NCBI GenBank assembly: GCA_963698015.1
Contig: OY969109.1
Coordinates: forward strand, 2,170,001-2,234,000
Source: VAXT01 sp963698015
Lineage (GTDB): Bacteria > Actinomycetota > Thermoleophilia > Gaiellales > Gaiellaceae
Reading direction: 5' to 3'
Length of the DNA stretch: 64,000 nucleotides
A model generated the notes under the pieces. That model did no database searches. It saw only the letters and a list, made by a program, of their open reading frames with translations, and was not told where the DNA came from. The number at the start of each line of letters is the position of its first letter. Position 1 is the stretch's first letter. The position numbers were made by a program, and so were the translations under genes. Of the stretch, positions 39,061-47,522 are shown in pieces.

Positions 39061-40101
39061 ATGGCCACGAACGGCTCGCCCGAGCTGCTGATCGTCATGG
39101 GCCCGGAGGCGACGCCGGACCAGACTGACCACGTCGTCGCGCGGCTCGAGGAGGCCGGAGTCGACGCGCGCGTGTCCCGCGGGCGCGAGGCGACGGTGAT
39201 CGGCGCGATCGGCGACCGCGAGCTGCTGGCCACGCTGCCGGTCGAGGGCTACCCCGGCGTGGAGCAGGTCGTCCCGATCACCAAGCCGTACCGCCTCGTC
39301 GCGCGAGAGCTCGCCGCCGACCTGACCGTGATCGAGGTCGACGGGCGCCGCATCGGGGACACGTATTTCGGGCTGATCGCCGGGCCGTGCAGCGTCGAGA
39401 GCCGCGAGCAGACGCTCGAGACAGCGCGCGTCGTGGCCGACGCGGGGGCGACGATGCTCCGCGGCGGAGCGTTCAAGCCGCGCACCTCGCCGTACACGTT
39501 CCAGGGCCTCGGGATCGAGGCGCTCGAGCTGCTCAAGGAAGCGAAGGCGGAGACGGGCCTGCCGATCGTGACCGAGCTGATGGACCCGCGGCACGTGGAC
39601 GAGGTGGTCGAGGCGGCGGACGTGATCCAGATCGGCGCGCGGAACAGCCAGAACTTCCTCCTCCTGTCCGAGGTCGGGCGCGCCGAGAAGCCGGTGCTGC
39701 TGAAGCGCGGCCTCTCGAGCTCGGTCGAGGAGCTGCTGATGGCCGCCGAGTACGTGGCCAAGGAGGGCAACGACCGGATCATCCTCTGCGAGCGCGGGAT
39801 CAAGACCTTCGAGACGGCGACCCGCTTCACGCTCGACCTCGGCGCCGTGGCGGTGCTCAAGAACGAGACGCACCTGCCGGTGATCGTCGACCCGTCGCAC
39901 GCGGCCGGCCGGCGCGACCTCGTGCTGCCGCTCGCTCGCGCAGCCGCGGCCGTCGGGGCGGACGGGATCATCGTCGAGACGCATCCGCATCCCGAGGAGG
40001 CGCTCTCCGATGCCGCCCAGCAGATCCCGACGAGCCAGTTCGCGGAGTTCGCCGCCGAGGTGGCCGCGGTCGTCGCCCTGATGGGCAAAGAGATCGGGTA
40101 G
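39061..40101 (+). CDS. aroF: 3-deoxy-7-phosphoheptulonate synthase (DAHP synthase, AroA-I-beta type)
   Basis: A 346-residue enzyme for the first step of the shikimate pathway. Residues 1 to about 75 are a ferredoxin-like regulatory domain as in Thermotoga DAHP synthase; the barrel follows with GPCSVES (metal Cys), RGGAFKPRTSPYTFQGLG, QIGARNSQNF, LLKRGLSSSVEE, ILCERGIKTFE, VIVDPSHAAGRR and IVETHPHPEEALSD. The divergent neighbour, chorismate mutase, fits pathway and possible physical coupling. Its stop overlaps the GTG of tyrA. Confidence 0.94.
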   Translation: MATNGSPELLIVMGPEATPDQTDHVVARLEEAGVDARVSRGREATVIGAIGDRELLATLPVEGYPGVEQVVPITKPYRLVARELAADLTVIEVDGRRIGDTYFGLIAGPCSVESREQTLETARVVADAGATMLRGGAFKPRTSPYTFQGLGIEALELLKEAKAETGLPIVTELMDPRHVDEVVEAADVIQIGARNSQNFLLLSEVGRAEKPVLLKRGLSSSVEELLMAAEYVAKEGNDRIILCERGIKTFETATRFTLDLGAVAVLKNETHLPVIVDPSHAAGRRDLVLPLARAAAAVGADGIIVETHPHPEEALSDAAQQIPTSQFAEFAAEVAAVVALMGKEIG

Positions 40102-41189
40102 TGCGCGTCGCGCTCGTCGGGACGGGGCTGATCGGCGCCTCGGTGGGGTTGGCCGCGAAGCGCACTGGGGCAGAGGTGGTTGGGTTCGACCCTGACCCGA
40201 ACGCCCTTCAGGGTGCGGTCGAGAAGGGAGCCGTCGACGAGGCCGCTTCCTCGCGGGAGGACGCGCTTCAGGGCGCGGAGCTCGCCGTCGTCGCGGCACC
40301 GGTCGCGCAGCTCGCCCGCGAGGTGACGACCGTGCTGGCGGCTGCGCCGGACGAGTGCACGGTGACCGATGTCGGCTCGACGAAGTCCGCGGTCTGCGCA
40401 GGCGCGGACGGGTCGGCGCGCTTCGTCGGCGGGCATCCCGTCTGCGGCTCCGAGGCGCGCGGGCCGGAGCATGCGAGCGGCGAGCTCTTCCAGGGGGCGA
40501 CCTGGTTCCTGACCCCGCTCCCCGAGACCGACGCCCAGCGCTACCGGCTCGTCCACGCGTTCGTCTCCGGGCTCGGCGCGACGCCGGTCGCGGTCGACCC
40601 AGAGGCGCACGACCGGATCGTCGCGCTGACGAGCCACCTCCCGCACGCGCTCGCCAACCTGATCGTCAACCAGGCCGGCGCGACGAGGGTCGAGGGCCAT
40701 GATCCGTTGCTGTCCGCCGGTGGCTCGTTACGCGACATGACCCGGGTCGCGGGCGCCAACCCGCGCATCTGGGTCGACATCTTCCTCGACAACGCGCAGC
40801 CGTTGAGAGACTCGCTGGCGGAGCACCGGCGCCGGATCGAGAAGCTCGAGGAGGCTCTCGCTGCAGGGGACGCAGGCTTCGTCGCGCGCTGGATCGGCGA
40901 GGCGTCCGGCAACCGGCGGCGCATGCTCGAGGTCGCGTATCCCGACCCAGGGGCGCTGCACCGCCTACGCGTCCACGTGCCCGACCGGGCCGGCGTGCTG
41001 GCGGCGATCACGCAGGGCCTGGGCGCGGAGCGGATCAACATCGAGGACTTCGAGCTGCAGCACCTCTCGCCCGAGCGCGGCGGCGTGCTCATGCTGCTGA
41101 TCAGCGGCGAGCGGGAGGCGAACCGCGCCGCCGAGCTGCTCGAGCAGCAGGGCTACGGGGTCGTCGTGTCTCCGATCCTCGACGAATGA
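40101..41189 (+). CDS. tyrA: Prephenate dehydrogenase with C-terminal ACT domain
   Basis: A 362-residue protein: a Rossmann domain (VRVALVGTGLIGASVGLAA), then DVGSTKSAV, GGHPVCGSEARGPEHA and the catalytic His in TSHLPHALANL, followed by the helical dimer domain. From about residue 290 a separate ACT domain (LHRLRVHVPDRAGVLAAITQGLG) probably binds tyrosine for feedback control. It oxidises prephenate (or arogenate) in tyrosine synthesis. GTG 40101; the end overlaps aroA by 4 bp. Confidence 0.93.
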   Translation: MRVALVGTGLIGASVGLAAKRTGAEVVGFDPDPNALQGAVEKGAVDEAASSREDALQGAELAVVAAPVAQLAREVTTVLAAAPDECTVTDVGSTKSAVCAGADGSARFVGGHPVCGSEARGPEHASGELFQGATWFLTPLPETDAQRYRLVHAFVSGLGATPVAVDPEAHDRIVALTSHLPHALANLIVNQAGATRVEGHDPLLSAGGSLRDMTRVAGANPRIWVDIFLDNAQPLRDSLAEHRRRIEKLEEALAAGDAGFVARWIGEASGNRRRMLEVAYPDPGALHRLRVHVPDRAGVLAAITQGLGAERINIEDFELQHLSPERGGVLMLLISGEREANRAAELLEQQGYGVVVSPILDE

Positions 41190-42469
41190 AGATCGAGCCC
41201 GCGGCGTCGATCGAAGGCGCGATCGCGGTTCCGGGCGTGAAAGGGATCTCCCAGCGCGCGGTGCTGCTTGGCGCCGTCGCCGACGGGGAGAGCCGGATCG
41301 AAGGCTTCGGACGCGCGGCCGACACGGAGACCGCGCTCTCGGTCGTCCGGCAGCTGGGGGCCGAGGTCGGCGACGACGGCGTTGATGAGGTTCGGGTCCG
41401 CGGCGTAGGCCTGCGCGGCTTGCAGGCGCCGGAGGTCCCGCTCGACTTCGGGAACGCGGGGACGGTCATGCGCCTCGCGGCGGGGATCCTTGCCGGCCAG
41501 GAAGGGCGCTTCGAGCTCGTGGGCGACGAGTCGCTCTCGAGCCGGCCGCAGGAGCGGATCGCCGAGCCGTTGCGGCAGATGGGCGCCGTGGTGGAGACGA
41601 CCGACGGCCATGCGCCGCTCGTGATCGAGGGCGGGCGGCTGAAGCCGATCCGCTACGAGCCGCCGATGGCGAGCGCCCAGGTCAAGTCGGCGGTTCTGCT
41701 CGCCGGGCTGCTCGCCGACGGCGGCCCGACCCGCGTCGTCGAGCGCAAACCGACTCGCGACCACACCGAGCGGCTGCTCCGCGAGCTCGGCGTGTCGGTC
41801 CGGCGCCGGGGCGCCGAGATCTCGGTCTCGCCCGTCGACAGCCTGCCCCCGGTCGACGTGCGGATCGCGGGCGACTTCTCGTCGGCGGCGCCGTTCGTCG
41901 TCGCCGCGACGCTGCTCAGCGGGTCGGAGCTCCTCGTCCAGGGCTTGAATGTCAATCCGCTCCGCACCGGCCTCCTCGACGTGCTCGAACGCATGGGCGC
42001 GAACATCGCCGTCTTCAACCGGCGAACGGAAGGCGGCGAGCCGGTCGCCGACCTCGAGGTGCGCTCGGCGCCGCTCACCGCGACTCAGGTCGACGCCGAC
42101 GAGGTGCCGCGGCTGATCGACGAGCTGCCTTTGGTCGCGCTCGCCGCCGCGCTGGCACGCGGAGAGACGGTCGTCCGCGGAGCCGCCGAGCTGCGCGTAA
42201 AGGAAACGGACAGGATCGAAACAGTGACAACTTCGCTGAAAGCCCTTGGCGTGCGCATCGCGGCGAGCGATGATGGCTTCAGGGTGAGAGGGGTCCCATC
42301 CCGCCCCAGGGGTGGGGGCATGGACTCGTTCGGCGATCACCGGCTTGCGATGCTCGGCGCGATCGCCGGGCTCGTCTCGCGCGAAGGCGTGCGGCTCGAG
42401 GACGCCGAAGCGGTGGCGATAAGCTTCCCCGGATTCTTCGACCTTCTCGAGTCGATCACACAGAGATGA
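41186..42469 (+). CDS. aroA: 3-phosphoshikimate 1-carboxyvinyltransferase (EPSP synthase)
   Basis: A 427-residue two-domain enzyme of the shikimate pathway, target of glyphosate. Recognisable blocks: LDFGNAGTVMRLAAG, GDESLSSRPQERIAEPL, ASAQVKSAVLLAGLLADG, GDFSSAAPFVVAA, LRVKETDRI and FGDHRLAM. The N-terminal phosphate-binding motif is VPGVKGISQRAVLLGA: the usual K-S is K-G, while Lys and Arg are kept. In other respects the sequence fits the class with ASAQVKSA. The gene overlaps tyrA and cmk. Confidence 0.94.
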   Translation: MKIEPAASIEGAIAVPGVKGISQRAVLLGAVADGESRIEGFGRAADTETALSVVRQLGAEVGDDGVDEVRVRGVGLRGLQAPEVPLDFGNAGTVMRLAAGILAGQEGRFELVGDESLSSRPQERIAEPLRQMGAVVETTDGHAPLVIEGGRLKPIRYEPPMASAQVKSAVLLAGLLADGGPTRVVERKPTRDHTERLLRELGVSVRRRGAEISVSPVDSLPPVDVRIAGDFSSAAPFVVAATLLSGSELLVQGLNVNPLRTGLLDVLERMGANIAVFNRRTEGGEPVADLEVRSAPLTATQVDADEVPRLIDELPLVALAAALARGETVVRGAAELRVKETDRIETVTTSLKALGVRIAASDDGFRVRGVPSRPRGGGMDSFGDHRLAMLGAIAGLVSREGVRLEDAEAVAISFPGFFDLLESITQR

Positions 42470-43098
42470 TCGTCACCATCGACGGGCCCGCAGGGGCGGG
42501 AAAAAGCACGGTCGCAAGCCGCCTCGCGGAGCGCCTCGGCTTCCGCTACCTCGACACGGGCGCGATGTACCGCGCGCTGACCTGGCTCGCCATGCAGGAA
42601 GGGATCGACCTCGGCGAGGGCGAGAAGCTCGGGGAGCTCGCGCGCAAGGACCGGGTCGACCTGGACGAGTCGGGCCGGGTCTCGATCGCGGGTAGCGACG
42701 TCACCTCGGCGATCCGGCAGTCACGGATCGACCGGATGGTTCCGGTGGTGGCGCGTCACCCCGAGGTGCGCGAAGTCATGCGGGAGCGCCAGCGGGAGCT
42801 CGCCGAGCTCGGCGACGCGGTGATCGAAGGGCGCGACATCGGAACCGTCGTCTGCCCGAACGCAGACGTGAAGGTCTATCTCGTCGCCGAGCGCAGGGTG
42901 CGCGAGGAGCGGCGGCAGGCGGAGCGCCCGGACATCGGCGCCGACGCCCTCGCGACCGACCTGCGCGCCCGCGACGACAGCGACCGCGCCCGGATGCAGC
43001 CCGCCGAGGACGCGCTCGAGATCGACACGAGCGACCTCGACGTCGAGGACGTCGTCGATCGGATCGAAGCGCTGGTCCGATCGCGCATGCCCGCATGA
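42466..43098 (+). CDS. cmk: Cytidylate kinase
   Basis: A 210-residue P-loop kinase that phosphorylates CMP/dCMP. Walker A GPAGAGKST is at residues 7-15, the nucleotide-binding YLDTGAMYRALTWLA follows, and VIEGRDIGTVVCPNADVKVYLVA plus the lid VREERRQAE complete the pattern. The tail SDLDVEDVVDRIEALVRSR is normal. The aroA-cmk neighbourhood is common in bacteria. Confidence 0.95.
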   Translation: MIVTIDGPAGAGKSTVASRLAERLGFRYLDTGAMYRALTWLAMQEGIDLGEGEKLGELARKDRVDLDESGRVSIAGSDVTSAIRQSRIDRMVPVVARHPEVREVMRERQRELAELGDAVIEGRDIGTVVCPNADVKVYLVAERRVREERRQAERPDIGADALATDLRARDDSDRARMQPAEDALEIDTSDLDVEDVVDRIEALVRSRMPA

Positions 43099-43745
43099 GC
43101 AACGTCGACGCCGTCTGGGCGGTCGGGCGGTTGACGATCGAGCCGCTCACGAGGCTCTTCGCGCCACTCAGGAACTACGGAGCCGAGCGCGTACCGCTCG
43201 AGGGCGGAGTCGTCCTCGCCTTCAACCATTTCTCGTGGATCGATCCGCCCGCCTTCGGCTCGGCCTGTCCGCGGACGATCCACTACCTCGCGAAAAGCGA
43301 GATCCACAGCCACTTCGGGCTCGGGCATCTGATCCGCGCGTTCGGGACTCGCTCGGTGCGACGCGGTGAGTCCGACCGCGACGCCGTGCGTGCCATGCGC
43401 GACATCGTCCGCGACGGGCACGCGCTCGGGCTCTTCGTCGAGGGGACGCGCCAGAAGAACGGCATGCCCGGAGAGGCGTTGCCCGGCGCGGCGATGGTCG
43501 CGCTCCAGGAGGACGTGCCGGTCGTGCCGGCCGCGATCTACGGGAGCCAGTTCTGGTCGCTCGGCAACTTCCATCCCGTGTCGATCGCGTGGGGCGAGCC
43601 GATGCGCTTCGAGGGCATCCCGCGCTCGGGCAAGGGCTACCGTGAGGGCTCGGCGCTGATCCAGGACGAGATCCACCGGCTCTGGCGCTGGCTCGGGGGC
43701 CTGCACGAGAATGGCCGTCCCGACTTCGCCACACCGCCCCCGTGA
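43095..43745 (+). CDS. plsC: 1-acyl-sn-glycerol-3-phosphate acyltransferase
   Basis: A 216-residue membrane-associated acyltransferase. The catalytic HX4D is His45-Asp50 in FNHFSWIDPP, the glycerophosphate-binding motif is FVEGTRQ (about 114-120) and VPVVPAAIYG is block IV. It makes phosphatidic acid. The order cmk-plsC-der is widely conserved. Overlaps both neighbours by 4 bp. Confidence 0.92.
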   Translation: MSNVDAVWAVGRLTIEPLTRLFAPLRNYGAERVPLEGGVVLAFNHFSWIDPPAFGSACPRTIHYLAKSEIHSHFGLGHLIRAFGTRSVRRGESDRDAVRAMRDIVRDGHALGLFVEGTRQKNGMPGEALPGAAMVALQEDVPVVPAAIYGSQFWSLGNFHPVSIAWGEPMRFEGIPRSGKGYREGSALIQDEIHRLWRWLGGLHENGRPDFATPPP

Positions 43746-45052
43746 GCACCGAAGAGCTGCTTGGCACAGTCGCGGTCGTCGGCTTTCCGAACGTCGGCAA
43801 GTCGACGCTCGTCAACCGGCTGACGGGCTCGCGCCAGGCCGTCGTCCATGAGACACCCGGCGTGACGCGCGACCGGAAGGAGGTCGTCTGCGAGTGGGCC
43901 GGCCAGCGCTTCCTGCTCGTCGACACGGGCGGCGTCGACATCGCAGACCCCTCGCCGCTGACCCAGCAGGTCGCAGAACAGGCGCGCCGCGCGATCGCCG
44001 AGGCCGACCTCGTCCTCTTCGTGCTCGACACGCGGATCGGGATCACGCCCGGCGACGAGGAGCTGGCCGCGATCCTGCGTCACTCCCGCAAGCCGATCTT
44101 CCTGATCGCGAACAAGATCGACGAGCCGGGGCGCGAGGCCGAGGCGTTCGAGTTCCACCGGCTCGGGCTGGGCGACCCGATTCCCGTGTCGTCCGTGCAC
44201 GGCCACGGCACCGGCGACCTGCTCGACGCGATCGTCGCCCGGCTCCCGGGAGGCGGGCCGGCCGAGGCGAGCGAGGAGGCGATCCGGGTGGCGATCCTGG
44301 GGCGGCCGAACGTCGGCAAGTCGAGCCTCTTGAACGCGTTGCTCGGCGAAGAGCGGGTGATCGTCTCCGAGCAGCCGGGAACGACCCGCGACTCGATCGA
44401 CACCGTGCTTCGGCGCGGCGAGCGGACGTTTGTCCTCGTCGACACCGCGGGCCTCCGCCGCAAGCGCAGGCAGCGGCAGGGCATCGAGTACTACTCGGAG
44501 CTGCGCGCGCTCCAGGCGGCGGAGCGGGCCGACGTGGCGCTCGTCCTCGTCGACTCGAGCGAGGGCGTCGTCGAGCAGGACCTGTCGATCGCGGACATCG
44601 CCCGAAAGTCCATGTCCTCGACGCTCGTCGTACTCTCGAAGTGGGACATCGCGCAGGTCGGGATCGAGGACGTGCGCGAGCGGCTCGCGCCGCGCCTCAG
44701 GCAGCGGCCGCCGATCGTGGCCGCCTCGGCGAAGACGAAGCGCGGGGTCAGCAAGGTGCTCGACCGGGTCGAGGAGCTCTACGGCAAGTACACCGCGCGC
44801 GTCCCGACCGGCGAGCTGAACCGCTTCCTGAACGAGCTTCGGCAGGTCCGCCAGCCTCCGTCCCGAAACGGAAAGAGCCTCAACCTCCTGTACGGAACAC
44901 AGACCACCGTGCGCCCGCCGCGCTTCCGCTTCTTCGTCAACGATCCCGGCCTGATCACACGGGACTACGGCTACTGGGTGGAGAACCAGCTCCGAGAGCG
45001 GTTCGAGCTCGAGGGCGTGCCCGTGGCGATTGACTTCGTGCGCCGCTCGTGA
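43742..45052 (+). CDS. der: GTPase Der (EngA)
   Basis: A 436-residue protein with two tandem G domains and a KH-like end. G1 motifs GFPNVGKST and GRPNVGKSS, G3 DTGG and DTAG, G4 NKID (first) and SKWD (second) are all intact. The C-terminal domain has the FVNDPGLITRDYGYWVENQLRERFELEGVP block (positions about 396-425). Der helps large ribosomal subunit assembly. It overlaps gpsA by 4 bp. Confidence 0.96.
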   Translation: MSTEELLGTVAVVGFPNVGKSTLVNRLTGSRQAVVHETPGVTRDRKEVVCEWAGQRFLLVDTGGVDIADPSPLTQQVAEQARRAIAEADLVLFVLDTRIGITPGDEELAAILRHSRKPIFLIANKIDEPGREAEAFEFHRLGLGDPIPVSSVHGHGTGDLLDAIVARLPGGGPAEASEEAIRVAILGRPNVGKSSLLNALLGEERVIVSEQPGTTRDSIDTVLRRGERTFVLVDTAGLRRKRRQRQGIEYYSELRALQAAERADVALVLVDSSEGVVEQDLSIADIARKSMSSTLVVLSKWDIAQVGIEDVRERLAPRLRQRPPIVAASAKTKRGVSKVLDRVEELYGKYTARVPTGELNRFLNELRQVRQPPSRNGKSLNLLYGTQTTVRPPRFRFFVNDPGLITRDYGYWVENQLRERFELEGVPVAIDFVRRS

Positions 45053-46002
45053 AGGCGGCTGTGGTCGGCGCCGGGGCGTGGGGGACGGCGTTCGCACGCG
45101 TGCTGGCGGAGCGCGGGCACGAGGTCACGCTCGCGGCGCGCGACCCCGAGCAGGCGCGCACGATCGCGGACACCGGGCGCAACCCCCGGTACCTGGCGGA
45201 TGTGCCGCTGGACGGGATCTCGGCGGCGCCGCTCGACGACGCGCCGCTGGCCGAGTCGGAGCTCGTCGTGATCGCGGTTCCGAGCCACGCGTTCTCCGAC
45301 GTCGTCGGCGCGCTGCCCGACGACGGGCCCGTGCTCAGCCTGACGAAAGGGCTCGATCCCGCAACCGGGAACCGCCTCTCGACGCTTCTCGGCGATCGCC
45401 CGGTAGCCGTTCTCTCGGGGCCGAACTTCGCCGAGGAGATCGGCCACGGCCTGCCCGCGGCGGCCGTGATCGCGAGCGCAGACGTGGCCCTCGCCGAACG
45501 GCTCCAGCACGAGCTGAACTCGTTGATCTTCCGCGTCTACGTGAACGAGGATCTGATCGGGGTCGAGCTCGCAGCGGCGTCGAAGAACGTGATCGCGCTC
45601 GCTGCGGGCGGGGTCGACGGGCTCGGCCTCGGGGACAACGCCAAGGCCGGGATCGTCACGCGCGGGCTCGCGGAGATGGCGCGGCTAGGCGCGGCCTGCG
45701 GCGGTCGCGGAGAGACGTTCTCCGGGCTCGCCGGCCTGGGCGACCTGATCGCCACCTGCTGGTCGCACCTCGGGCGCAACCGCCGCGCCGGGGAGCTGAT
45801 CGCGCGCGGCACTTCGCCCGAGGACGCGGCCGCCGAGATCGGAACGGTCGAGGGGCTGACCACGGCGCTCGTGCTCCGCGATCTGTCCCGGCGGGTCGGC
45901 GTCGAGATGCCGATCACGAGCGCCGTCTGCGACATCCTCGAGGGCAAGAGCCTCGACGACCTGATCGCGGGGCTCATGGGTCGACGCCCGACTGCCGAGT
46001 AG
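45049..46002 (+). CDS. gpsA: Glycerol-3-phosphate dehydrogenase [NAD(P)+]
   Basis: A 317-residue enzyme that reduces dihydroxyacetone phosphate to make the backbone of phospholipids, fitting the nearby plsC. Motifs: GAGAWGTAFARVLAERGHEV, VIAVPSHAF, SLTKGL, LSGPNFAEEI, catalytic Lys in ELAAASKNVIALAAG and SGLAGLGDLIATCWSHLGRNR. GTG 45049 overlaps der. Confidence 0.95.
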   Translation: MKAAVVGAGAWGTAFARVLAERGHEVTLAARDPEQARTIADTGRNPRYLADVPLDGISAAPLDDAPLAESELVVIAVPSHAFSDVVGALPDDGPVLSLTKGLDPATGNRLSTLLGDRPVAVLSGPNFAEEIGHGLPAAAVIASADVALAERLQHELNSLIFRVYVNEDLIGVELAAASKNVIALAAGGVDGLGLGDNAKAGIVTRGLAEMARLGAACGGRGETFSGLAGLGDLIATCWSHLGRNRRAGELIARGTSPEDAAAEIGTVEGLTTALVLRDLSRRVGVEMPITSAVCDILEGKSLDDLIAGLMGRRPTAE

Positions 46003-46029
46003 CGCTCAAGCCTCGACCTCGGCGGGCCG

Positions 46030-47511
46030 ATGAGCCAGGCGATGGGCGTCAAGCGGCTCCTGCGGATCTCGCTGCTCGCGGTCCTTGCGATCGCCGTCTC
46101 CGGTTGCGGCACGGCCGAGCAGGCGGCGTCGACTCCCGAGGGCGCAAGCTTCGCGCCGGCCAGCACGGCCGTCTACCTCACCGGCGTCACCGATCCGGCC
46201 TCGAGCCAGTGGGCGAAGGCCGACGCGCTGCTCGGGCACTTCCCCGGACGCGAGAAGCTGCTCGCGAGCGCCCGCAAGGACCTGCTCGAGGACGGCCTGA
46301 GCTGGGAGCGCGACGTGAAGCCCGCGCTCGGCACGGAGCTCAACCTCGCATTGCTCGACTTCAAGGACGCCGAGCACAACTACGTCTTCTTCACGAAGCC
46401 GAAGAACGCCGCGAAGTTCGACCAGCTCCTCGAGGCCGGCGACGACCCGCAGGTGCACCGCGAGATCGACGGCTGGACGGTCTTCGCCGACAACCGCCAG
46501 GCGCTGGACAACTTCGAGCAGGCCCGCGAGGCCGGGGACTCGCTCGCCGACGAATCCGCGTTCCAGGACGCGATGGGCGACCTGCCCGACGACGCGGTCC
46601 TGCGCGGGTACGTGAGCGGGCAGCGCCTGTACCAGCTGATCGAGCAGGAAGCCGCGAAGAGCCCCGACGCGCGCGACCTCCGCCGGTTCTCCGAGAGCTT
46701 CGGCACGCTCGAGTCGGTCTCGTTCTCGGCCGGCGCCGAGGACGACGGGGTCGCCGTCCAGGCCGCGTACAAGAGCAAGGGGCAGCCGACGACCGGCAGC
46801 TTCTCGCCCCAGCTCGACCAGGTCCTGCCGGCGGACGCGCTCGCGTACGTCGCGTTCGGCAACCTCGAGGACGCCTTCGACAACGCCCTGCTCTCGGGAG
46901 ACGAGAGCGTCCCGGGGCTGAAGACGAAGATCACCGAGCTCGAGCAGGCGCTCGGCTTCTCGATCAAGGCCGACCTCCTTCCGCTCTTCTCGAAGGAGGG
47001 CGCGATCGCGGTCTACCGCGGTGGAGACAAGACCCCGAACGTGCTCGTCGTGCTCCACGTCCCCGACGAGGCAAACGCGCGGAAGATCGTCGACCGCTTC
47101 GCCGCTCTCGCGTCTCTCGGCGGACAGCACGTGGGCCCGGTCATGATCCACGGCGTCGAGGGCAAGCAGATCCTGCTCGACGGGCTCTCGATCGTCGCCG
47201 TCGTCACCGACGGAAAGCTGCTCCTCTCGAACGAGAGGACGCTCGTCGATCAGGCCCTCGGAAACGGCGAGAAGCTGGCCATGGACCCGGTCTACGAGGA
47301 AGCACTCGACGCGTCCGGCGCTCCGCGCGAGATGTCCTCGCTCGTCTACCTGAACCTCAAGTCCGGCATCCCCTACGTCTTCCACCTCGGCGGACCGGGC
47401 TCGGTCCCGCCGGACGTGCGCGCCAACACCGCGCCGCTGCATTCGACGGTGCTCTACTCGAAGCAGGACGGCGACCGGTCGACCATTTCGGGCTTCTTGG
47501 CGATCAAGTAG
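46030..47511 (+). CDS. DUF3352 family lipoprotein
   Basis: A 493-residue protein with a lipoprotein signal: KRLLRISLLAVLAIAVSGCG, where Val-Ser-Gly-Cys is the lipobox (Cys at residue 26). The body matches DUF3352: FAPASTAVYLTGVTDPASSQW, LGTELNLALLDF, GWTVFADNRQALDNFEQA, LPADALAYVAFGNLEDAFDN, and FSKEGAIAVYRGG. It looks like two related alpha/beta halves. Family function unknown; anchored to the outer face of the membrane. Spaced 28 bp after gpsA and 12 bp before metK. Confidence 0.85.
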   Translation: MSQAMGVKRLLRISLLAVLAIAVSGCGTAEQAASTPEGASFAPASTAVYLTGVTDPASSQWAKADALLGHFPGREKLLASARKDLLEDGLSWERDVKPALGTELNLALLDFKDAEHNYVFFTKPKNAAKFDQLLEAGDDPQVHREIDGWTVFADNRQALDNFEQAREAGDSLADESAFQDAMGDLPDDAVLRGYVSGQRLYQLIEQEAAKSPDARDLRRFSESFGTLESVSFSAGAEDDGVAVQAAYKSKGQPTTGSFSPQLDQVLPADALAYVAFGNLEDAFDNALLSGDESVPGLKTKITELEQALGFSIKADLLPLFSKEGAIAVYRGGDKTPNVLVVLHVPDEANARKIVDRFAALASLGGQHVGPVMIHGVEGKQILLDGLSIVAVVTDGKLLLSNERTLVDQALGNGEKLAMDPVYEEALDASGAPREMSSLVYLNLKSGIPYVFHLGGPGSVPPDVRANTAPLHSTVLYSKQDGDRSTISGFLAIK

Positions 47512-47522
47512 CCTCCGCGGGA

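Noticed and set aside
45030..47522. Long open frame 5' of metK in the metK frame
   Set aside because: It is read-through across gpsA and the DUF3352 gene in the wrong frame; only the part from 47523 has homology.
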